A DNA stretch of 64,000 nt from Vibrio sp. 05-20-BW147 (lineage in GTDB: Bacteria; Pseudomonadota; Gammaproteobacteria; Enterobacterales; Vibrionaceae). Positions 20,497 to 30,895 of the stretch are shown one piece after another. How positions within the stretch are numbered: position 1 is the stretch's first letter; each line of letters opens with the position of its first letter. The position numbers were made by a program, and so were the translations under genes. The notes under the pieces are model-generated. The model had not been told where the DNA came from, made no database searches, and saw nothing but the letters and a program-made list of their open reading frames with translations. The stretch is from NCBI RefSeq assembly GCF_013369385.1, contig NZ_SZTO01000003.1, positions 248,001-312,000 of the forward strand. The letters run 5' to 3'.

Positions 20497-21054
20497 TTAC
20501 GGTTTTAACTCGTTTTCGATCGAGTCTGACACCGCATCATCATTAAGCTCTTTTAAGATTTGAAAGATTTCACGATACGACTTTGGTGGTTTGTTCGCCT
20601 GTCTCTCTTTTGTCGCCATACGAGCTAACTGGCGCAAACGCTGGCGATCTGCTTTAGGGTAAAGGGCAACCACATCATCAATTGCACTGTCACCTTGTTC
20701 AACAATACGCTCACGCAGCGTTTCTAACTTATGCAGCACGGCGGTGCTTTGTGAGTGCTTGTTACGGATTTTGTCCAGCGCCGCTTGAATTGGTTCTGGA
20801 TCTTCTTGGCGCATCACTTTACCAATGTATTGCAACTGGCGACGACGTGCTTCGTTTTTAAAACGCTGCGCATCTTTGATTGCATCAAGTAACTCTTCGC
20901 TGATTGGGAACTTAGCCAGCACCGAAGGTTTGAGTTCCACTAACTCTTCACCCAACTTCTGTAGCGCGTCCATATCACGCTTCATCTCAGACTTACTAAC
21001 TAAGATGAACTCTTCTTCCGGTTCCCATGGCGCTTTTTGGTTTTTACGGGCCAT
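20497..21054 (-). CDS. yjgA: Ribosome biogenesis factor YjgA (DarP, DUF615)
   Basis: A 185-residue highly charged, mostly helical protein of the DUF615 family. YjgA/DarP is known to associate with late 50S precursors. It contains the family's N-terminal segment [20 protein letters not shown] and the central [14 protein letters not shown]. It is divergent from pmbA, which is its usual neighbour in gammaproteobacteria. The gene is alone on its strand and ends at the shared terminator with thiQ. Confidence 0.93.
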   Translation of the reverse strand: MARKNQKAPWEPEEEFILVSKSEMKRDMDALQKLGEELVELKPSVLAKFPISEELLDAIKDAQRFKNEARRRQLQYIGKVMRQEDPEPIQAALDKIRNKHSQSTAVLHKLETLRERIVEQGDSAIDDVVALYPKADRQRLRQLARMATKERQANKPPKSYREIFQILKELNDDAVSDSIENELKP

Positions 21055-21171
21055 CTTTTCTGCCTATATCACTTTCTCAAAATAAGATTAGCCCTATTTT
21101 AACAAGAATCGTGGGGAGAAAGCGAAATTCTTGTTATTCTTATGCCATTACAAATCAAAGATGATTGAGAT

Positions 21172-22515
21172 ATGGATGTAAAACAGCAAGTTGCTCAGCA
21201 AAGAGTTGAGCTCGAAGCCGCGGTTGCCAAAGCGCTCGCGCTGGCAGCGCAACATAGCGATGGTGCTGAAGTTGCGATCAACAAAACCACGGGCTTAAGT
21301 GTTTCGACTCGCATGTGTGAAGTAGAAAACGTCGAGTTTAACAGTGATGGCGCTTTAGGCATTACGGTTTATCGTGGTCAGCGTAAAGGCAGCGCATCAA
21401 CCTCAGATCTCAGTGAAAAAGCGATTGAACAGACCGTCTTGGCGGCCTTGGATATTGCGCAGTACACATCGGAAGATCCTTGTGCTGGGCCTGCACCAGC
21501 AGAACTGATGGTGAAGAACATCCCTGATTTGGACTTGTTCCATCCTGACACGCCAGATCCAGATTACGCTGCCAAAGTTGCCATCGCAGCAGAAGAACAC
21601 GCACTCAACTATAGCGACAAAATCAAGCAGAGTGATGGTGCGAGTTACGACAGCCATTACGGCGTTCGCGTCTACGGCAACAGCCACGGCTTACTGGCAA
21701 GTTATGCCTCGAGTCGCCACAGCATCAGTTGTTGTGTGATTGGTGAAGGTAAAAATGGCGAAATGGAGCGTGACTACAGCTATACCGTCGCTCGTCATCG
21801 CGATGACATGTGGACACCGGAGCAAGTGGGTCGCGAAGCGGCACAAAAAACCATAGAACGTTTAGATGCACGCAAGCTAAAAACAGGCAAATACCCGGTG
21901 ATGTTTGCCGCGGATGTGGCAACCGGGCTTATCGGTCATTTAGTGATGGCGATCAGTGGCGGTAACTTGTATCGCAAATCGTCTTTCTTACTTGATCATT
22001 TGGGCAAGCAAGTGCTGCCAGAGTGGTTCAATATCTCTGAGCGTCCGCATATTCTGCGTGGTTTGGCATCGAGCCCATTCGACAGCGAAGGGGTTTACAC
22101 GCAAGATCGCGAAATCATCACCGATGGTGTGCTCGCCACTTATCTGCTCACCAGTTACGCTGCGCGTAAAATGAATATGGCGCCAACGGGGCATGCAGGT
22201 GGTATCCACAACTGGTTTGTGCAATCGACAGGACAAGACTTCCAACAGATGCTCAAAGAGCTGGGGACTGGTCTACTGGTCACTGAAGTGATGGGACAAG
22301 GGGTCAACGTAGTGACTGGTGATTACTCGCGTGGCGCAGCAGGTTTCTGGGTGGAAAACGGTGAACTGCAGTTCCCTGTTTCTGAAATTACGGTTGCGGG
22401 GAACTTGAAAGAGATGTTCCAGAAAATTGTTGCGGTCGGTAGCGATGTAGAAACGCGTTCGCAAATTCAAACCGGTTCTATTTTGCTTGAATCGATGAAG
22501 ATCGCAGGCGAATAA
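21172..22515 (+). CDS. pmbA: Metalloprotease subunit PmbA (TldE)
   Basis: A 447-residue subunit of the TldD/TldE heterodimeric metalloprotease, known to mature microcin B17 and degrade CcdA. The zinc-binding HExxxH motif belongs to TldD and is correctly absent here. Family features include the central [28 protein letters not shown] region split over about 245-275, the [15 protein letters not shown] [11 protein letters not shown], and the C-terminal [11 protein letters not shown] segment. A bidirectional terminator follows. Confidence 0.94.
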   Translation: MDVKQQVAQQRVELEAAVAKALALAAQHSDGAEVAINKTTGLSVSTRMCEVENVEFNSDGALGITVYRGQRKGSASTSDLSEKAIEQTVLAALDIAQYTSEDPCAGPAPAELMVKNIPDLDLFHPDTPDPDYAAKVAIAAEEHALNYSDKIKQSDGASYDSHYGVRVYGNSHGLLASYASSRHSISCCVIGEGKNGEMERDYSYTVARHRDDMWTPEQVGREAAQKTIERLDARKLKTGKYPVMFAADVATGLIGHLVMAISGGNLYRKSSFLLDHLGKQVLPEWFNISERPHILRGLASSPFDSEGVYTQDREIITDGVLATYLLTSYAARKMNMAPTGHAGGIHNWFVQSTGQDFQQMLKELGTGLLVTEVMGQGVNVVTGDYSRGAAGFWVENGELQFPVSEITVAGNLKEMFQKIVAVGSDVETRSQIQTGSILLESMKIAGE

Positions 22516-22548
22516 GTGTTTCTCGCACATTCTGTTTGATAAGCGTAA

Positions 22549-22580
22549 AAAAGGTTGCTCACTGAGCAACCTTTTCTTTT
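22549..22580. terminator. Bidirectional terminator between pmbA and mgtE
   Basis: AAAAGGTTGCTC (22549-22560) pairs with GAGCAACCTTTT (22564-22575) around ACT, with flanking A and T runs serving both convergent genes. Confidence 0.9.
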
Positions 22581-22595
22581 TAAGGGGGGATGTCG

Positions 22596-23951
22596 TTAAA
22601 TCAAAATAGTCGCGAGGCCTAAGAAGACAGATAAGCCAATCACATCGGTGACGGTGGTCAGTGCCATACCGCCCGCCAATGCTGGGTCAATATTCATCTT
22701 CTTGAGCAGGATAGGGATGGTTACCCCGGCAATGCCCGCAATAATTAAGTTGGTCATCATCGCGGCGGAAATGATGCCGCCGAGTAGCCAGTTACCTTTC
22801 CAAGCTACCACGATACCACCGATGATCAACGCCCATAACACGCCATTGAGAAAACCGATCGCCGCTTCTTTCATCAACAGCTCGCGTTTGTTGGCATCAC
22901 CGATATGGCCCAGTGCCAAACCACGGATCACCAACGCGACCGTTTGGTTGCCTGCTACGCCCCCCATGGAAGGCACTATGGTCATCAAAACGGCAATTGC
23001 TGCCATCTGATCAAGGGTCGCTTCAAACATGTTGGAAACCGATGCGGCCGCTAAGGCTGCGAGCACATTCGCCCCTAGCCAAATACTGCGTTTACGCGCC
23101 GATTTAACCACGGGAGCAAAGGTGTCTTCGTCATCGTTCAAACCCGCCATACTCATCATTGAGTGTTCGGCATCTTCACGAATAACGTCGACGACATCAT
23201 CGATGGTGATACGGCCAACCAGATGCTGGTTTTCATCAATGACCGGTGCGGAGATCCAGTTTCGACGTTCAAACAGACTAGCCACATCTGAGTCACTGGT
23301 GGTGACCGCAATCGCGTCATCCACGTCTTCCATCACTTCGCTGACTTTGACGTCTGGCTGGGTGGTGATGAGGATAGAGATAGGCAGCTCACCAATCAAA
23401 CGGCTCTCTTCATCAATCACATAAAGTGCATCGGTGTTTTCCGGCAGCTCACCTTTCATGCGCAAGTAACGCAGAACCACATCGACATCAACATCACCAC
23501 GAATAGTGATCACGTCGGTGTTCATCAAGCCACCGGCCGTGTCCTCAGAGTAGGAGAGCGCGGTTTCCACACGCAGACGATCCGCCGCATCCATTTGCGC
23601 CAATACTTCGCGAGAAACGTTATCTGGCAGGCTACGTAGAACGTAAGCAACGTCATCGGTGTCCATGCCTTCGGTTGCTTCGGCAAGATCTTCTGGGGCC
23701 ATTTTAGAGACAAGACTGTCTTTGACGTCTTCACTCAGCTCGTCAAGGATTTCACCGTAGTCTTCTGGATCGGTGAGTTGCCATAACACTTCACGGCTTT
23801 TACGAGGAGAGGCTTCCAGTAGGTGGGCAATATCTTCAGGTTCCATGTCCTGAAGTTGGCGACGGACGTGCACAAAGCGACCATTTTCGAGCGCTTCGGA
23901 GACTTCCTGGAGGGCTTGGTGAGCTTGGTCGAATTCAATTTGCTCTGCCAT
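22596..23951 (-). CDS. mgtE: Magnesium transporter MgtE
   Basis: A 451-residue dimeric Mg2+ channel. The order is a cytoplasmic N domain (about 1-130), two CBS domains (about 135-255), a connecting helix, and five C-terminal membrane segments with the family sequences PSMGGVAGNQTVALVIRG and PALAGGMALTTVTDVIG, which include the pore aspartate. AGGAGGT just upstream of the ATG is a very strong ribosome binding site. The roughly 200-bp leader region before it shows no Mg-sensing M-box that I can recognise. Confidence 0.95.
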   Translation of the reverse strand: MAEQIEFDQAHQALQEVSEALENGRFVHVRRQLQDMEPEDIAHLLEASPRKSREVLWQLTDPEDYGEILDELSEDVKDSLVSKMAPEDLAEATEGMDTDDVAYVLRSLPDNVSREVLAQMDAADRLRVETALSYSEDTAGGLMNTDVITIRGDVDVDVVLRYLRMKGELPENTDALYVIDEESRLIGELPISILITTQPDVKVSEVMEDVDDAIAVTTSDSDVASLFERRNWISAPVIDENQHLVGRITIDDVVDVIREDAEHSMMSMAGLNDDEDTFAPVVKSARKRSIWLGANVLAALAAASVSNMFEATLDQMAAIAVLMTIVPSMGGVAGNQTVALVIRGLALGHIGDANKRELLMKEAAIGFLNGVLWALIIGGIVVAWKGNWLLGGIISAAMMTNLIIAGIAGVTIPILLKKMNIDPALAGGMALTTVTDVIGLSVFLGLATILI

Positions 23952-24152
23952 GATGACCTCCTGATTCCTAGATATTTACAATGTGTTGAATAATAACTTA
24001 ATTCGAAACACAAGTAACCCGGAGAACCGAGTTTGCTCAACAATTCTCAGTCCATATTCTGCGAATTGATAGGCAGGAGAGTCGCATTTTTCGCAGCTAT
24101 GAAAAGAGTAGCAATAGACGAACCAATACGAAGAAGAAAGAGTAAAGTAGGG

Positions 24153-24428
24153 TTACTCGCCTTCTTCAAACTTATCTTCGATAAGATGACAAATGGCATC
24201 GAGTGCTTGATTGGCTTGCTCGCCATTGGCATGAATGGTCACATATTGGCCCTGTGCGGATTCAAGCATCAATAGCCCCATCACACTGTCTGCTGCTGCT
24301 GTGACGCCTTCTTCGTTGTCGATAGTCACTTCCGCTGCAAAGCTTTGTGCCAGTTCGACCAGTTTCACCGCGGCACGAGCGTGTAGCCCTAAACGATTCT
24401 GTATTAATACCTTGCGACTGATTTCCAC
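24153..24428 (-). CDS. npr: Phosphocarrier protein NPr of the nitrogen PTS
   Basis: A 91-residue HPr-like protein that passes phosphate from EI-Ntr to EIIA-Ntr (PtsN). The active-site histidine is H16 in [10 protein letters not shown], and the second conserved region is [14 protein letters not shown]. The start codon is GTG at 24428, with AAGGA seven bases upstream inside the end of rapZ. It is the last gene of the rpoN operon, two bases after rapZ. Confidence 0.95.
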   Translation of the reverse strand: MEISRKVLIQNRLGLHARAAVKLVELAQSFAAEVTIDNEEGVTAAADSVMGLLMLESAQGQYVTIHANGEQANQALDAICHLIEDKFEEGE

Positions 24429-24430
24429 GG

Positions 24431-25294
24431 CTAATCCTTACTGTGTTTTTCAAAAGAGGTGTGTCGAATCTTCACCGTGTGGCCGAGTGCGCTAAAATAT
24501 TCGCCAATCTGCTGAGTGAGATACACTGAACGGTGTTTACCACCGGTGCAACCAATGGCGACGGTAAGATAGCTACGATTGTTTTTTTCGAGCATTGGCA
24601 ACCAATGCTCGATAAAGGCTTGAATCTGTCTTTTCAGCTCAAGCACTTCGTCATGTTGTTCCAGGAAGATTTTTACCGGGGTGTCGAGACCCGTCATCGG
24701 TCTAAGGGACGGATCCCAATGTGGATTGGGCAGAAAACGGACGTCGAAAACGTAGTCGGCATCGGTGGGTAAACCATATTTAAAGCCGAACGATTCAAAC
24801 ACCATGATCAACTTATTGCGTTCTTTCCCTTCTACACGATAGCGTACATTTTCGCTGAGTTCATGTAACGATTGATTGCTACTGTTGAGCGTTAAGTCGG
24901 CAATGTCTTTCAGGGGTTTGAGCATTTTTTTCTCTAAATCAATGGCCTGATCGAGAGTATGACACTCTTCACCTAACGAAAGCGGATGGATGCGGCGTGT
25001 TTCGCTGTAGCGTTTTAATAGCGTTGCTTTATCCGCATCTAAAAAAAGAATGGTTAAATCAATGCTCGATTTGAGTTTATGTAATGTGGAGGTGAGATCT
25101 TTTAACTTCTTGGGAATATTGCGTACGTCAATGCTCACCGCAACATTCTGCTTACTGCCGGTCACTGACTGAACAAAAGACTCCAGTAAGTTCACAGGAA
25201 GGTTGTCGACACAGTAGTACCCCATGTCTTCGAGGACTCTTAGAGCAACGCTTTTTCCGGCACCAGAGTGCCCACTCACCACAATAAGACGCAT
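24431..25294 (-). CDS. rapZ: RNase adapter protein RapZ
   Basis: A 287-residue P-loop protein. In E. coli RapZ delivers the small RNA GlmZ to RNase E and so tunes glucosamine-6-phosphate synthesis. The Walker A motif is GHSGAGKS (8-15). The C-terminal domain has the conserved [10 protein letters not shown] (about 253-262), and a [15 protein letters not shown] segment precedes it. It lies between ptsN and npr, the standard order. Confidence 0.95.
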   Translation of the reverse strand: MRLIVVSGHSGAGKSVALRVLEDMGYYCVDNLPVNLLESFVQSVTGSKQNVAVSIDVRNIPKKLKDLTSTLHKLKSSIDLTILFLDADKATLLKRYSETRRIHPLSLGEECHTLDQAIDLEKKMLKPLKDIADLTLNSSNQSLHELSENVRYRVEGKERNKLIMVFESFGFKYGLPTDADYVFDVRFLPNPHWDPSLRPMTGLDTPVKIFLEQHDEVLELKRQIQAFIEHWLPMLEKNNRSYLTVAIGCTGGKHRSVYLTQQIGEYFSALGHTVKIRHTSFEKHSKD

Positions 25295-25308
25295 GATGTG
25301 CGGCTCCG

Positions 25309-25755
25309 TTACTCTTTGGTCATGATGTCGTAAAGTTCTTGATCACTTTGCGCAGAGCGTAGTGATCTCAGAACTTGTTTGTCGCTCAAACGCTGTGCCA
25401 TAGAGGAAAGCGTTTTGAGATGCTCTTTACATTGTTCTTCTGGAACCAATAGGGCAAACATAATATCGACAGGGCGGTTATCAATCGAATCAAAATCGAT
25501 CGGCTCTTCACATTGAATTAAGACCGCGATGGCTTTGTCTGCAGAATTCATTCTAGCATGAGGTATCGCAATACCATTGCCGATGCCTGTACTACCCATT
25601 TTTTCACGGCTCAGCATGCCTTCAAAAAGTTCGGTCGAATCAAGGCCGGTTTGTTCAGCGACAAGGTTACTAATGATTTCTAGTGCGCGTTTTTTGCTAG
25701 AACACTGGACTGCACTTTTGGTGCAGTCCAGTGAAAGTATAGTGCTCAGTTGCAT
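25309..25755 (-). CDS. ptsN: Nitrogen PTS EIIA protein PtsN
   Basis: A 148-residue EIIA-type regulatory phosphoprotein that, depending on phosphorylation, acts on potassium transport and other targets rather than sugar uptake. The phosphorylated histidine is H66 in GIAIPHAR. The fold's N-terminal ILSLDC and central [21 protein letters not shown] segments match the family. It follows hpf after two bases. Confidence 0.95.
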   Translation of the reverse strand: MQLSTILSLDCTKSAVQCSSKKRALEIISNLVAEQTGLDSTELFEGMLSREKMGSTGIGNGIAIPHARMNSADKAIAVLIQCEEPIDFDSIDNRPVDIMFALLVPEEQCKEHLKTLSSMAQRLSDKQVLRSLRSAQSDQELYDIMTKE

Positions 25756-25757
25756 GG

Positions 25758-26045
25758 TTAATGACTGTGTAATTTTTCTTTGTGTTTGTTTAACTGGCGA
25801 ACCAGTTTATCCACCAGCGAATCGATGGCGGCGTACATGTTTTCGTCGTCAGAGGAAGCGTGGATTTCCCCTTGGTTGACATGGAGCGTAGCTTCCGCGA
25901 TCTGGCGGATTTTTTCAACTTTAAGTACAACTTGTATGCTATTGATGTGATCAAAAAATCGTTCAAGTTTATCAAACTTGGTGTGAACATAGTCCTGCAT
26001 TGAATCGGTAAGATCAACATGGTGGCCTTGAATATTGATTTGCAT
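25758..26045 (-). CDS. hpf: Ribosome hibernation promoting factor, short form
   Basis: A 95-residue short HPF/YfiA-family protein that binds the 30S decoding region and promotes 100S dimers together with RMF. It starts MQINIQGHHVDLT and has the family's KFDKLERFFDHI and DDENMYAAIDSLVDKL segments. The length marks the short form. It lies between rpoN and ptsN. Confidence 0.95.
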   Translation of the reverse strand: MQINIQGHHVDLTDSMQDYVHTKFDKLERFFDHINSIQVVLKVEKIRQIAEATLHVNQGEIHASSDDENMYAAIDSLVDKLVRQLNKHKEKLHSH

Positions 26046-26068
26046 AGACTTTCCTTTTCAGTTGAGGC

Positions 26069-27532
26069 CTAAAGTAGGCGTTTTCGCTGACTTGACGGGG
26101 CAATGCCTAAGGACTCTCGGTACTTAGCGATAGTGCGCCTTGCGACCTGAATCCCTTGGTCTGCCAGTAAGGTAGCAATTTTGCTGTCACTCAAAGGCTT
26201 GGCGGTATTCTCCGCGGTGACTAACTTTTTAATGAGAGCGCGAATTGCTGTCGATGAACATTCTCCTCCTGTGTCTGTGCTGACATGACTAGAGAAGAAA
26301 TATTTCAATTCAAATATGCCTCTTGGTGTGTGCATAAACTTCTGGGTGGTCACACGTGATATGGTCGATTCATGCATCTCAACGGCGATCGCCACATCAT
26401 TTAGCACCATTGGTTTCATTGCTTCTTCACCATACTCGAAGAAATCATGTTGATGTTCAACTATACAACGCGCAACTTTGAGCAGCGTCTCGTTTCGACT
26501 CTCTAGGCTTTTAATTAACCACTTTGCTTCTTGTAGGTTGCTGCGAATGTATTGACTGTCGGCACTGCTGCCTTTGCCAAGTTGTGCATACTGTTGATTA
26601 ACTTTTAATTTGGGAATGCTGTCGGGGTTTATGGCAACGGTCCATTTGCCATGTTCTTTAAACACGGAAACATCAGGAATGACATACTCTGGCTCAATCG
26701 CGTTAATCTTGCTTCCCGGTCTTGGATCCAATTGTTGGATCAGTTTGAGCGCTTCTCGCAGCTCTTCTTCCTTTAGCTTGGCTTCTTTGACGATTAATTT
26801 GTAGTCTCGATTACCCAACGCATCAATGTGGTCAGAAAGTACCAGCTTAGCTTCCGTCAACCACGGCGTATCGCCAGGGAAGGTTGCCAGCTGTAGCAAC
26901 AAGCATTCTTGGAGGTTTTGCGACGCAACGCCGAGTGGATCAAATTGTTGAATGCGTTTGCGAACCGCTTCAACTTCATCCAGTTCAATGTCGGCACTAT
27001 TGAGGCTCTCAAGAATGTCTTCAGGTGTAATCGTGAGGTAACCCGTGTCATCAATAGCGTCGATGATGGCGACAGCGATGGTGCGGTCTGTGTCAGTGAA
27101 TGGTGTTAGGTCGAGTTGCCATTGCAAGTAGTCATGCAATGTTTCAGTGGTTTCGCCTTGATAGACAGGCATGTCATCGTCGAGTGCGATGCCCGTATTG
27201 CCAGAGTTGGCACTGTAAACGTCATCCCAGGTGGTGTCGATTTCCAGTTCGCTACTGATCTCGGATTTTTCAATCACATCAGAGCTGTCAGGAATGTCGA
27301 TCTCAACAGAAAAATCATCAGAATCGGAACCTTCATTGATCGCTTTGTCGTCGCCATTCAGTTGCGCTTCTTCTTGATGCTCTTCCACTTCCAATAAGGG
27401 ATTTGATTCCAGCGCTTCTTGGATTTCTTGCTGTAAATCCAAGGTGGACAGCTGCAGCAAACGTATGGCCTGCTGGAGCTGAGGCGTCATGGCTAACTGT
27501 TGACCTAGCTTGAGTTGTAATGAAGGTTTCAT
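26069..27532 (-). CDS. rpoN: RNA polymerase sigma-54 factor RpoN
   Basis: A 487-residue sigma-54. Region I (about 1-50) is Gln/Leu-rich ([20 protein letters not shown]), region II (about 55-120) is acidic, and region III holds the core-binding and DNA-binding parts with the C-terminal RpoN box [10 protein letters not shown] (about 465-475). In vibrios sigma-54 drives flagellar genes, nitrogen metabolism and the qrr small RNAs. Its operon with hpf, ptsN, rapZ and npr is conserved. Confidence 0.97.
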   Translation of the reverse strand: MKPSLQLKLGQQLAMTPQLQQAIRLLQLSTLDLQQEIQEALESNPLLEVEEHQEEAQLNGDDKAINEGSDSDDFSVEIDIPDSSDVIEKSEISSELEIDTTWDDVYSANSGNTGIALDDDMPVYQGETTETLHDYLQWQLDLTPFTDTDRTIAVAIIDAIDDTGYLTITPEDILESLNSADIELDEVEAVRKRIQQFDPLGVASQNLQECLLLQLATFPGDTPWLTEAKLVLSDHIDALGNRDYKLIVKEAKLKEEELREALKLIQQLDPRPGSKINAIEPEYVIPDVSVFKEHGKWTVAINPDSIPKLKVNQQYAQLGKGSSADSQYIRSNLQEAKWLIKSLESRNETLLKVARCIVEHQHDFFEYGEEAMKPMVLNDVAIAVEMHESTISRVTTQKFMHTPRGIFELKYFFSSHVSTDTGGECSSTAIRALIKKLVTAENTAKPLSDSKIATLLADQGIQVARRTIAKYRESLGIAPSSQRKRLL

Positions 27533-27585
27533 TCAGTAGTACTTACCTTTTATTCTCGTAATTGGTTCTGTTGTTCTTCATTTAA

Positions 27586-28311
27586 TCATAGTCGGAATTG
27601 TTCGCCGAGATAAACTTGTTTTACCTGTTCATTGTTGAGAACTTGTTCAGGTGTTCCTTCCGCAATCAAACGACCTTGGCTAACGATGTAGGCTTTTTCA
27701 CAGACGTCTAAGGTTTCACGTACGTTGTGGTCGGTAATGAGGACACCTAAGCCTCGATCGCGCAGATGTTCGATAATTTTTTTGATATCAATGACCGAAA
27801 TAGGGTCAACACCAGCAAAAGGTTCATCCAATAGAATGAATTGTGGGTTGGCCGCTAACGCTCGGGCAATTTCCACTCGACGACGCTCCCCACCGGATAA
27901 TGCCATGCCTGCGCTGTGACGAATGTGCTGAATGTGGAACTCTTCTAATAGGTCTTCCAGTTTGTCCTGACGTTCTTCGCGTGTGAGCTCATTGCGAGTT
28001 TGCAGCACAGCCATGATGTTGTCTTCAACGGAGAGCTTACGGAAAATCGACGCTTCTTGCGGCAAATAACCAATGCCCAATTTAGAGCGGCTATGCATCG
28101 GAAGAATACTGATGTCACGATCATCGATCTTAATTGAGCCTTCATCGCGAGGCACCAGTCCTACAATCATGTAAAACGAGGTGGTTTTGCCTGCGCCGTT
28201 GGGGCCCAGTAATCCCACGATTTGGCCCGATTCAACCTGCAAGCTAACGTCTGTCACGACTTTGCGTTTTTTATAGCTTTTCGCTAAGTGTTTTGCGCTC
28301 AATACCGCCAT
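27586..28311 (-). CDS. lptB: LPS export ABC transporter ATPase LptB
   Basis: A 241-residue ATPase that drives LPS extraction through LptFG. Walker A is GPNGAGKT (36-43), the signature is [15 protein letters not shown] (about 138-152), and Walker B is [15 protein letters not shown]. Its ATG shares one base with the lptA stop (TAATG), pointing to coupled translation. rpoN follows after 53 bases. Confidence 0.97.
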   Translation of the reverse strand: MAVLSAKHLAKSYKKRKVVTDVSLQVESGQIVGLLGPNGAGKTTSFYMIVGLVPRDEGSIKIDDRDISILPMHSRSKLGIGYLPQEASIFRKLSVEDNIMAVLQTRNELTREERQDKLEDLLEEFHIQHIRHSAGMALSGGERRRVEIARALAANPQFILLDEPFAGVDPISVIDIKKIIEHLRDRGLGVLITDHNVRETLDVCEKAYIVSQGRLIAEGTPEQVLNNEQVKQVYLGEQFRL

Positions 28312-28805
28312 TAGTTATTCACCTGACTTGGCTGTAAAACGGTGGTGACACGCTCATTTTTAGAGCTATCGGCCATCAGTTTTTGTAAAGCAATTTGGTA
28401 GACAATGGACGAACCTTTGATGACGTTGTTGTCTTGCGCTAGCTCCGCTTGACCTTTCATCGTCAACTGATCGTTATCGATGCTGTAATCAAGCTGTTTA
28501 GCGCTGCCGCTGAGCGTTTTGCCGTCATCCATCAATTGTGAAAAGGTCGCTGGCTGGCCAAAGGCTTCGATCTTTTTAATCGTATTGCTCTCAGGATCGC
28601 GTGTGACGACGATTTTATCGGCATTGATATTGATGCTGCCCTGTTTGAGAGAGACGTCACCATCAAAGATGACTTGATTACTACGCATATCTAATTGCTG
28701 TGAATCGGAATCAATATAAACAGGCTGCTGAGTATCAGATTTCAACGCATAGGCGTTGCTGGTGGCCAGCATAAGAGCAAAAAGACTAAGGTGTAAGGGT
28801 TTCAT
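28311..28805 (-). CDS. lptA: LPS transport periplasmic protein LptA
   Basis: A 164-residue periplasmic bridge protein of the Lpt machine, with an OstA/LptA jellyroll fold. The signal peptide is about residues 1-21 (cleavage after AYA). The mature sequence includes [19 protein letters not shown] and [23 protein letters not shown] motifs. The ATG at 28805 is chosen because AAGG lies just upstream and the signal peptide starts here; a start at 28820 would add five residues. It overlaps lptC by 20 bases. Confidence 0.94.
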   Translation of the reverse strand: MKPLHLSLFALMLATSNAYALKSDTQQPVYIDSDSQQLDMRSNQVIFDGDVSLKQGSININADKIVVTRDPESNTIKKIEAFGQPATFSQLMDDGKTLSGSAKQLDYSIDNDQLTMKGQAELAQDNNVIKGSSIVYQIALQKLMADSSKNERVTTVLQPSQVNN

Positions 28806-29349
28806 ATCTACCTTGTACATGATTATACAGAGTCGCTGTGTTGGTTTTCAGGTTACCCTTCATCGCTTCTCCGGTGGTTTCAAATTGTGGACCAATCAAT
28901 AAAACCTGCTGGTCAGCATGAAAATCTCGATTCGACAGATCGATTTCCAGTTTGTCCGTAGACAGCATTTCGAAGCTGGCACCTGGCAACAAGTTTTGCA
29001 TTCTTACGTGGTCGGAGAGGGTCAAAACTTGCTCTTCATCCAGCACGGCGCGTCGAGCTGTGATTTTCCATTCGATCGTGTCGCCATCGCGGTAGATGAC
29101 TAAACTCGGATTTTCAAAAACGGTATCGCCACTTTTGGCATAGTGATCCAAATGTGACGAAGAGATCTGATGGCTTCGTATGCCATCAGAGTTATAGCTG
29201 ATGTTATTGAGTGATTCGCCACTAAACATCGGTAGCTCTAAATTGGGTGCCACTTGTACCGATTGAGCTTCACGTTGGCCATACAAGTAGTAGCAAGACC
29301 AACTCACAACGAAAAACAGCAGTAAATAAATCAGCCGAGAAAAACTCAT
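28786..29349 (-). CDS. lptC: LPS export protein LptC
   Basis: A 187-residue bitopic protein that links LptFG to LptA. An N-terminal membrane anchor (about 4-23, LIYLLLFFVVSWSCYYLY) is followed by the periplasmic LptC jellyroll with the YNSDGIRSHQI and LTLSDHVRMQN segments. The ATG at 29349 forms an ATGA overlap with the kdsC stop; the longer frame to 29406 lies inside kdsC and is not conserved. Confidence 0.94.
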   Translation of the reverse strand: MSFSRLIYLLLFFVVSWSCYYLYGQREAQSVQVAPNLELPMFSGESLNNISYNSDGIRSHQISSSHLDHYAKSGDTVFENPSLVIYRDGDTIEWKITARRAVLDEEQVLTLSDHVRMQNLLPGASFEMLSTDKLEIDLSNRDFHADQQVLLIGPQFETTGEAMKGNLKTNTATLYNHVQGRYETLTP

Positions 29350-29903
29350 ATACTCAGACCTTTGTGAGCGTCTAATTCTCCACGTGCCTGTAAAATGAGA
29401 TCGCAAACTTCACGCACTGCGCCATGCCCCCCCTTAATGCGGGTAACATAGTTGGCGCGTTGTGCCAGTAATGGATGACCATCTGCAACACAAACTTGTA
29501 GTGCGACTTTTTCCATCACAGGCCAGTCGATTAAATCGTCTCCAATATACCCGGTTTGTTCTGGGAGGATGGAGAGTTTGTCACAAATATCGTAGTAGGC
29601 GCGGACTTTATCATCCTGACCTTGATAAATGAGTGAAATACCTAATGCCTTCATTCGGTTTTCGACGATCTGTGACTGACGACCTGTAATAATCGCAATT
29701 TCAATGCCCGCATTCATGAGTGCTTTGACGCCATAACCGTCTCGGGTGTGGAAGGTTTTCAACTCTTCTCCCTGATTGCCCATATAAATCAGACCGTCAG
29801 AAAATACCCCATCCACATCACAAATGAGAAGTTTAATATCGCGGGCAATATCGACGATCGCTTGCTCTACTGGACCGTATAAAGTTTCAACGAATTGCGT
29901 CAC
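29346..29903 (-). CDS. kdsC: 3-deoxy-D-manno-octulosonate 8-phosphate phosphatase KdsC
   Basis: A 185-residue HAD phosphatase that makes Kdo for the LPS core. The nucleophile motif is LLICDVDGVFSDG (about 26-38), with AIITGRQS, and the GDDLIDWPVMEKV magnesium motif. The start is GTG 29903, overlapping the kdsD stop as TAGTG. It lies in the conserved kdsD-kdsC-lptC-lptA-lptB order. Confidence 0.96.
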   Translation of the reverse strand: MTQFVETLYGPVEQAIVDIARDIKLLICDVDGVFSDGLIYMGNQGEELKTFHTRDGYGVKALMNAGIEIAIITGRQSQIVENRMKALGISLIYQGQDDKVRAYYDICDKLSILPEQTGYIGDDLIDWPVMEKVALQVCVADGHPLLAQRANYVTRIKGGHGAVREVCDLILQARGELDAHKGLSI

Positions 29904-30874
29904 TACATGACTCCCGCTTTCAATAAATCGTGCATATTTAATGCGCCAACCAGTTTACCATCTTGGCACAACATTAAACCGTTAATTTTCTTCTGTTGCA
30001 TGAGATTGAGCCCTTCAACCGCGAGCATGCTTGGATTGGCAACCGTTGGGTGTTTGGTCATCACTTCGCCGATCTGTGCGCTGTGAATGTCGACACGCTT
30101 ATCTAAGATACGGCGTAAGTCTCCGTCAGTAAAAATGCCGAGCAACAGATTGTCTTGATCCACAATGGCCGTCATGCCAAGGCCTTTTTGGGAGATCTCC
30201 AATAACGCATCACGCACTAAAGCATCCGGAGAGACGCGCGGTAACTGTTCGCCCGTATGCATGATGTCGTTGAGTTTCAATAATAGCTTTCTTCCCAGCG
30301 CGCCACCAGGATGGGACAGTGCGAAATCCTCAGCGGTAAAGCCGCGAGCTTGCAGCAGAGCCACCGCAATGGCATCGCCCATCACTAAGGTAGCCGTTGT
30401 GCTGGTGGTTGGAGCCAAACCCAACGGGCACGCTTCTTCAGGAACGGTGATCTGTAAATGGTAATCGGCCAGTTTTGCCATGGTTGAGCTGGGTTTGCCA
30501 GTCATGCTGATGATGCGGATACCCAATCGCTTTAACACAGGAAAGAGCGCGAGAATTTCTGAGGATTCACCGGAGTTGGAAATGGCGAGGACGATGTCAC
30601 CACGTTCGATCATTCCTAAATCACCGTGCGAAGCTTCCCCTGGATGGACAAAGAACGAGGAAGTGCCGGTGCTGGCTAACGAGGCGGCGATCTTTTTCCC
30701 GATATGGCCTGATTTCCCCATCCCCATAACAACCACTTTTCCAGCGTTATTCAGGATTAATTCGCACGCTTGCTCAAATTGCTCATCAAAATATTGCGAT
30801 AACTGCTCAAGACCGCGTATTTCCGTGGCTAAAACTTGTTTTGCTACCGCACGATAATCAAAGGACAGGGTCAT
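29903..30874 (-). CDS. kdsD: Arabinose-5-phosphate isomerase KdsD
   Basis: A 323-residue enzyme converting ribulose-5-phosphate to arabinose-5-phosphate, the first committed step to Kdo. The SIS sugar isomerase domain is at about 40-185, with GMGKSGHIGKKIA, HPGEASHGDLGM and AISNSGESSEI. Two CBS domains follow (about 205-320). It sits 22 bp after yrbG. Confidence 0.96.
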   Translation of the reverse strand: MTLSFDYRAVAKQVLATEIRGLEQLSQYFDEQFEQACELILNNAGKVVVMGMGKSGHIGKKIAASLASTGTSSFFVHPGEASHGDLGMIERGDIVLAISNSGESSEILALFPVLKRLGIRIISMTGKPSSTMAKLADYHLQITVPEEACPLGLAPTTSTTATLVMGDAIAVALLQARGFTAEDFALSHPGGALGRKLLLKLNDIMHTGEQLPRVSPDALVRDALLEISQKGLGMTAIVDQDNLLLGIFTDGDLRRILDKRVDIHSAQIGEVMTKHPTVANPSMLAVEGLNLMQQKKINGLMLCQDGKLVGALNMHDLLKAGVM

Positions 30875-30895
30875 GTGTACTCCTAGCGAAACAGC

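Noticed and set aside
22648..23424. Long plus-strand ORFs inside mgtE
   Set aside because: They are shadows of mgtE on the opposite strand, low in complexity and without ribosome binding sites.
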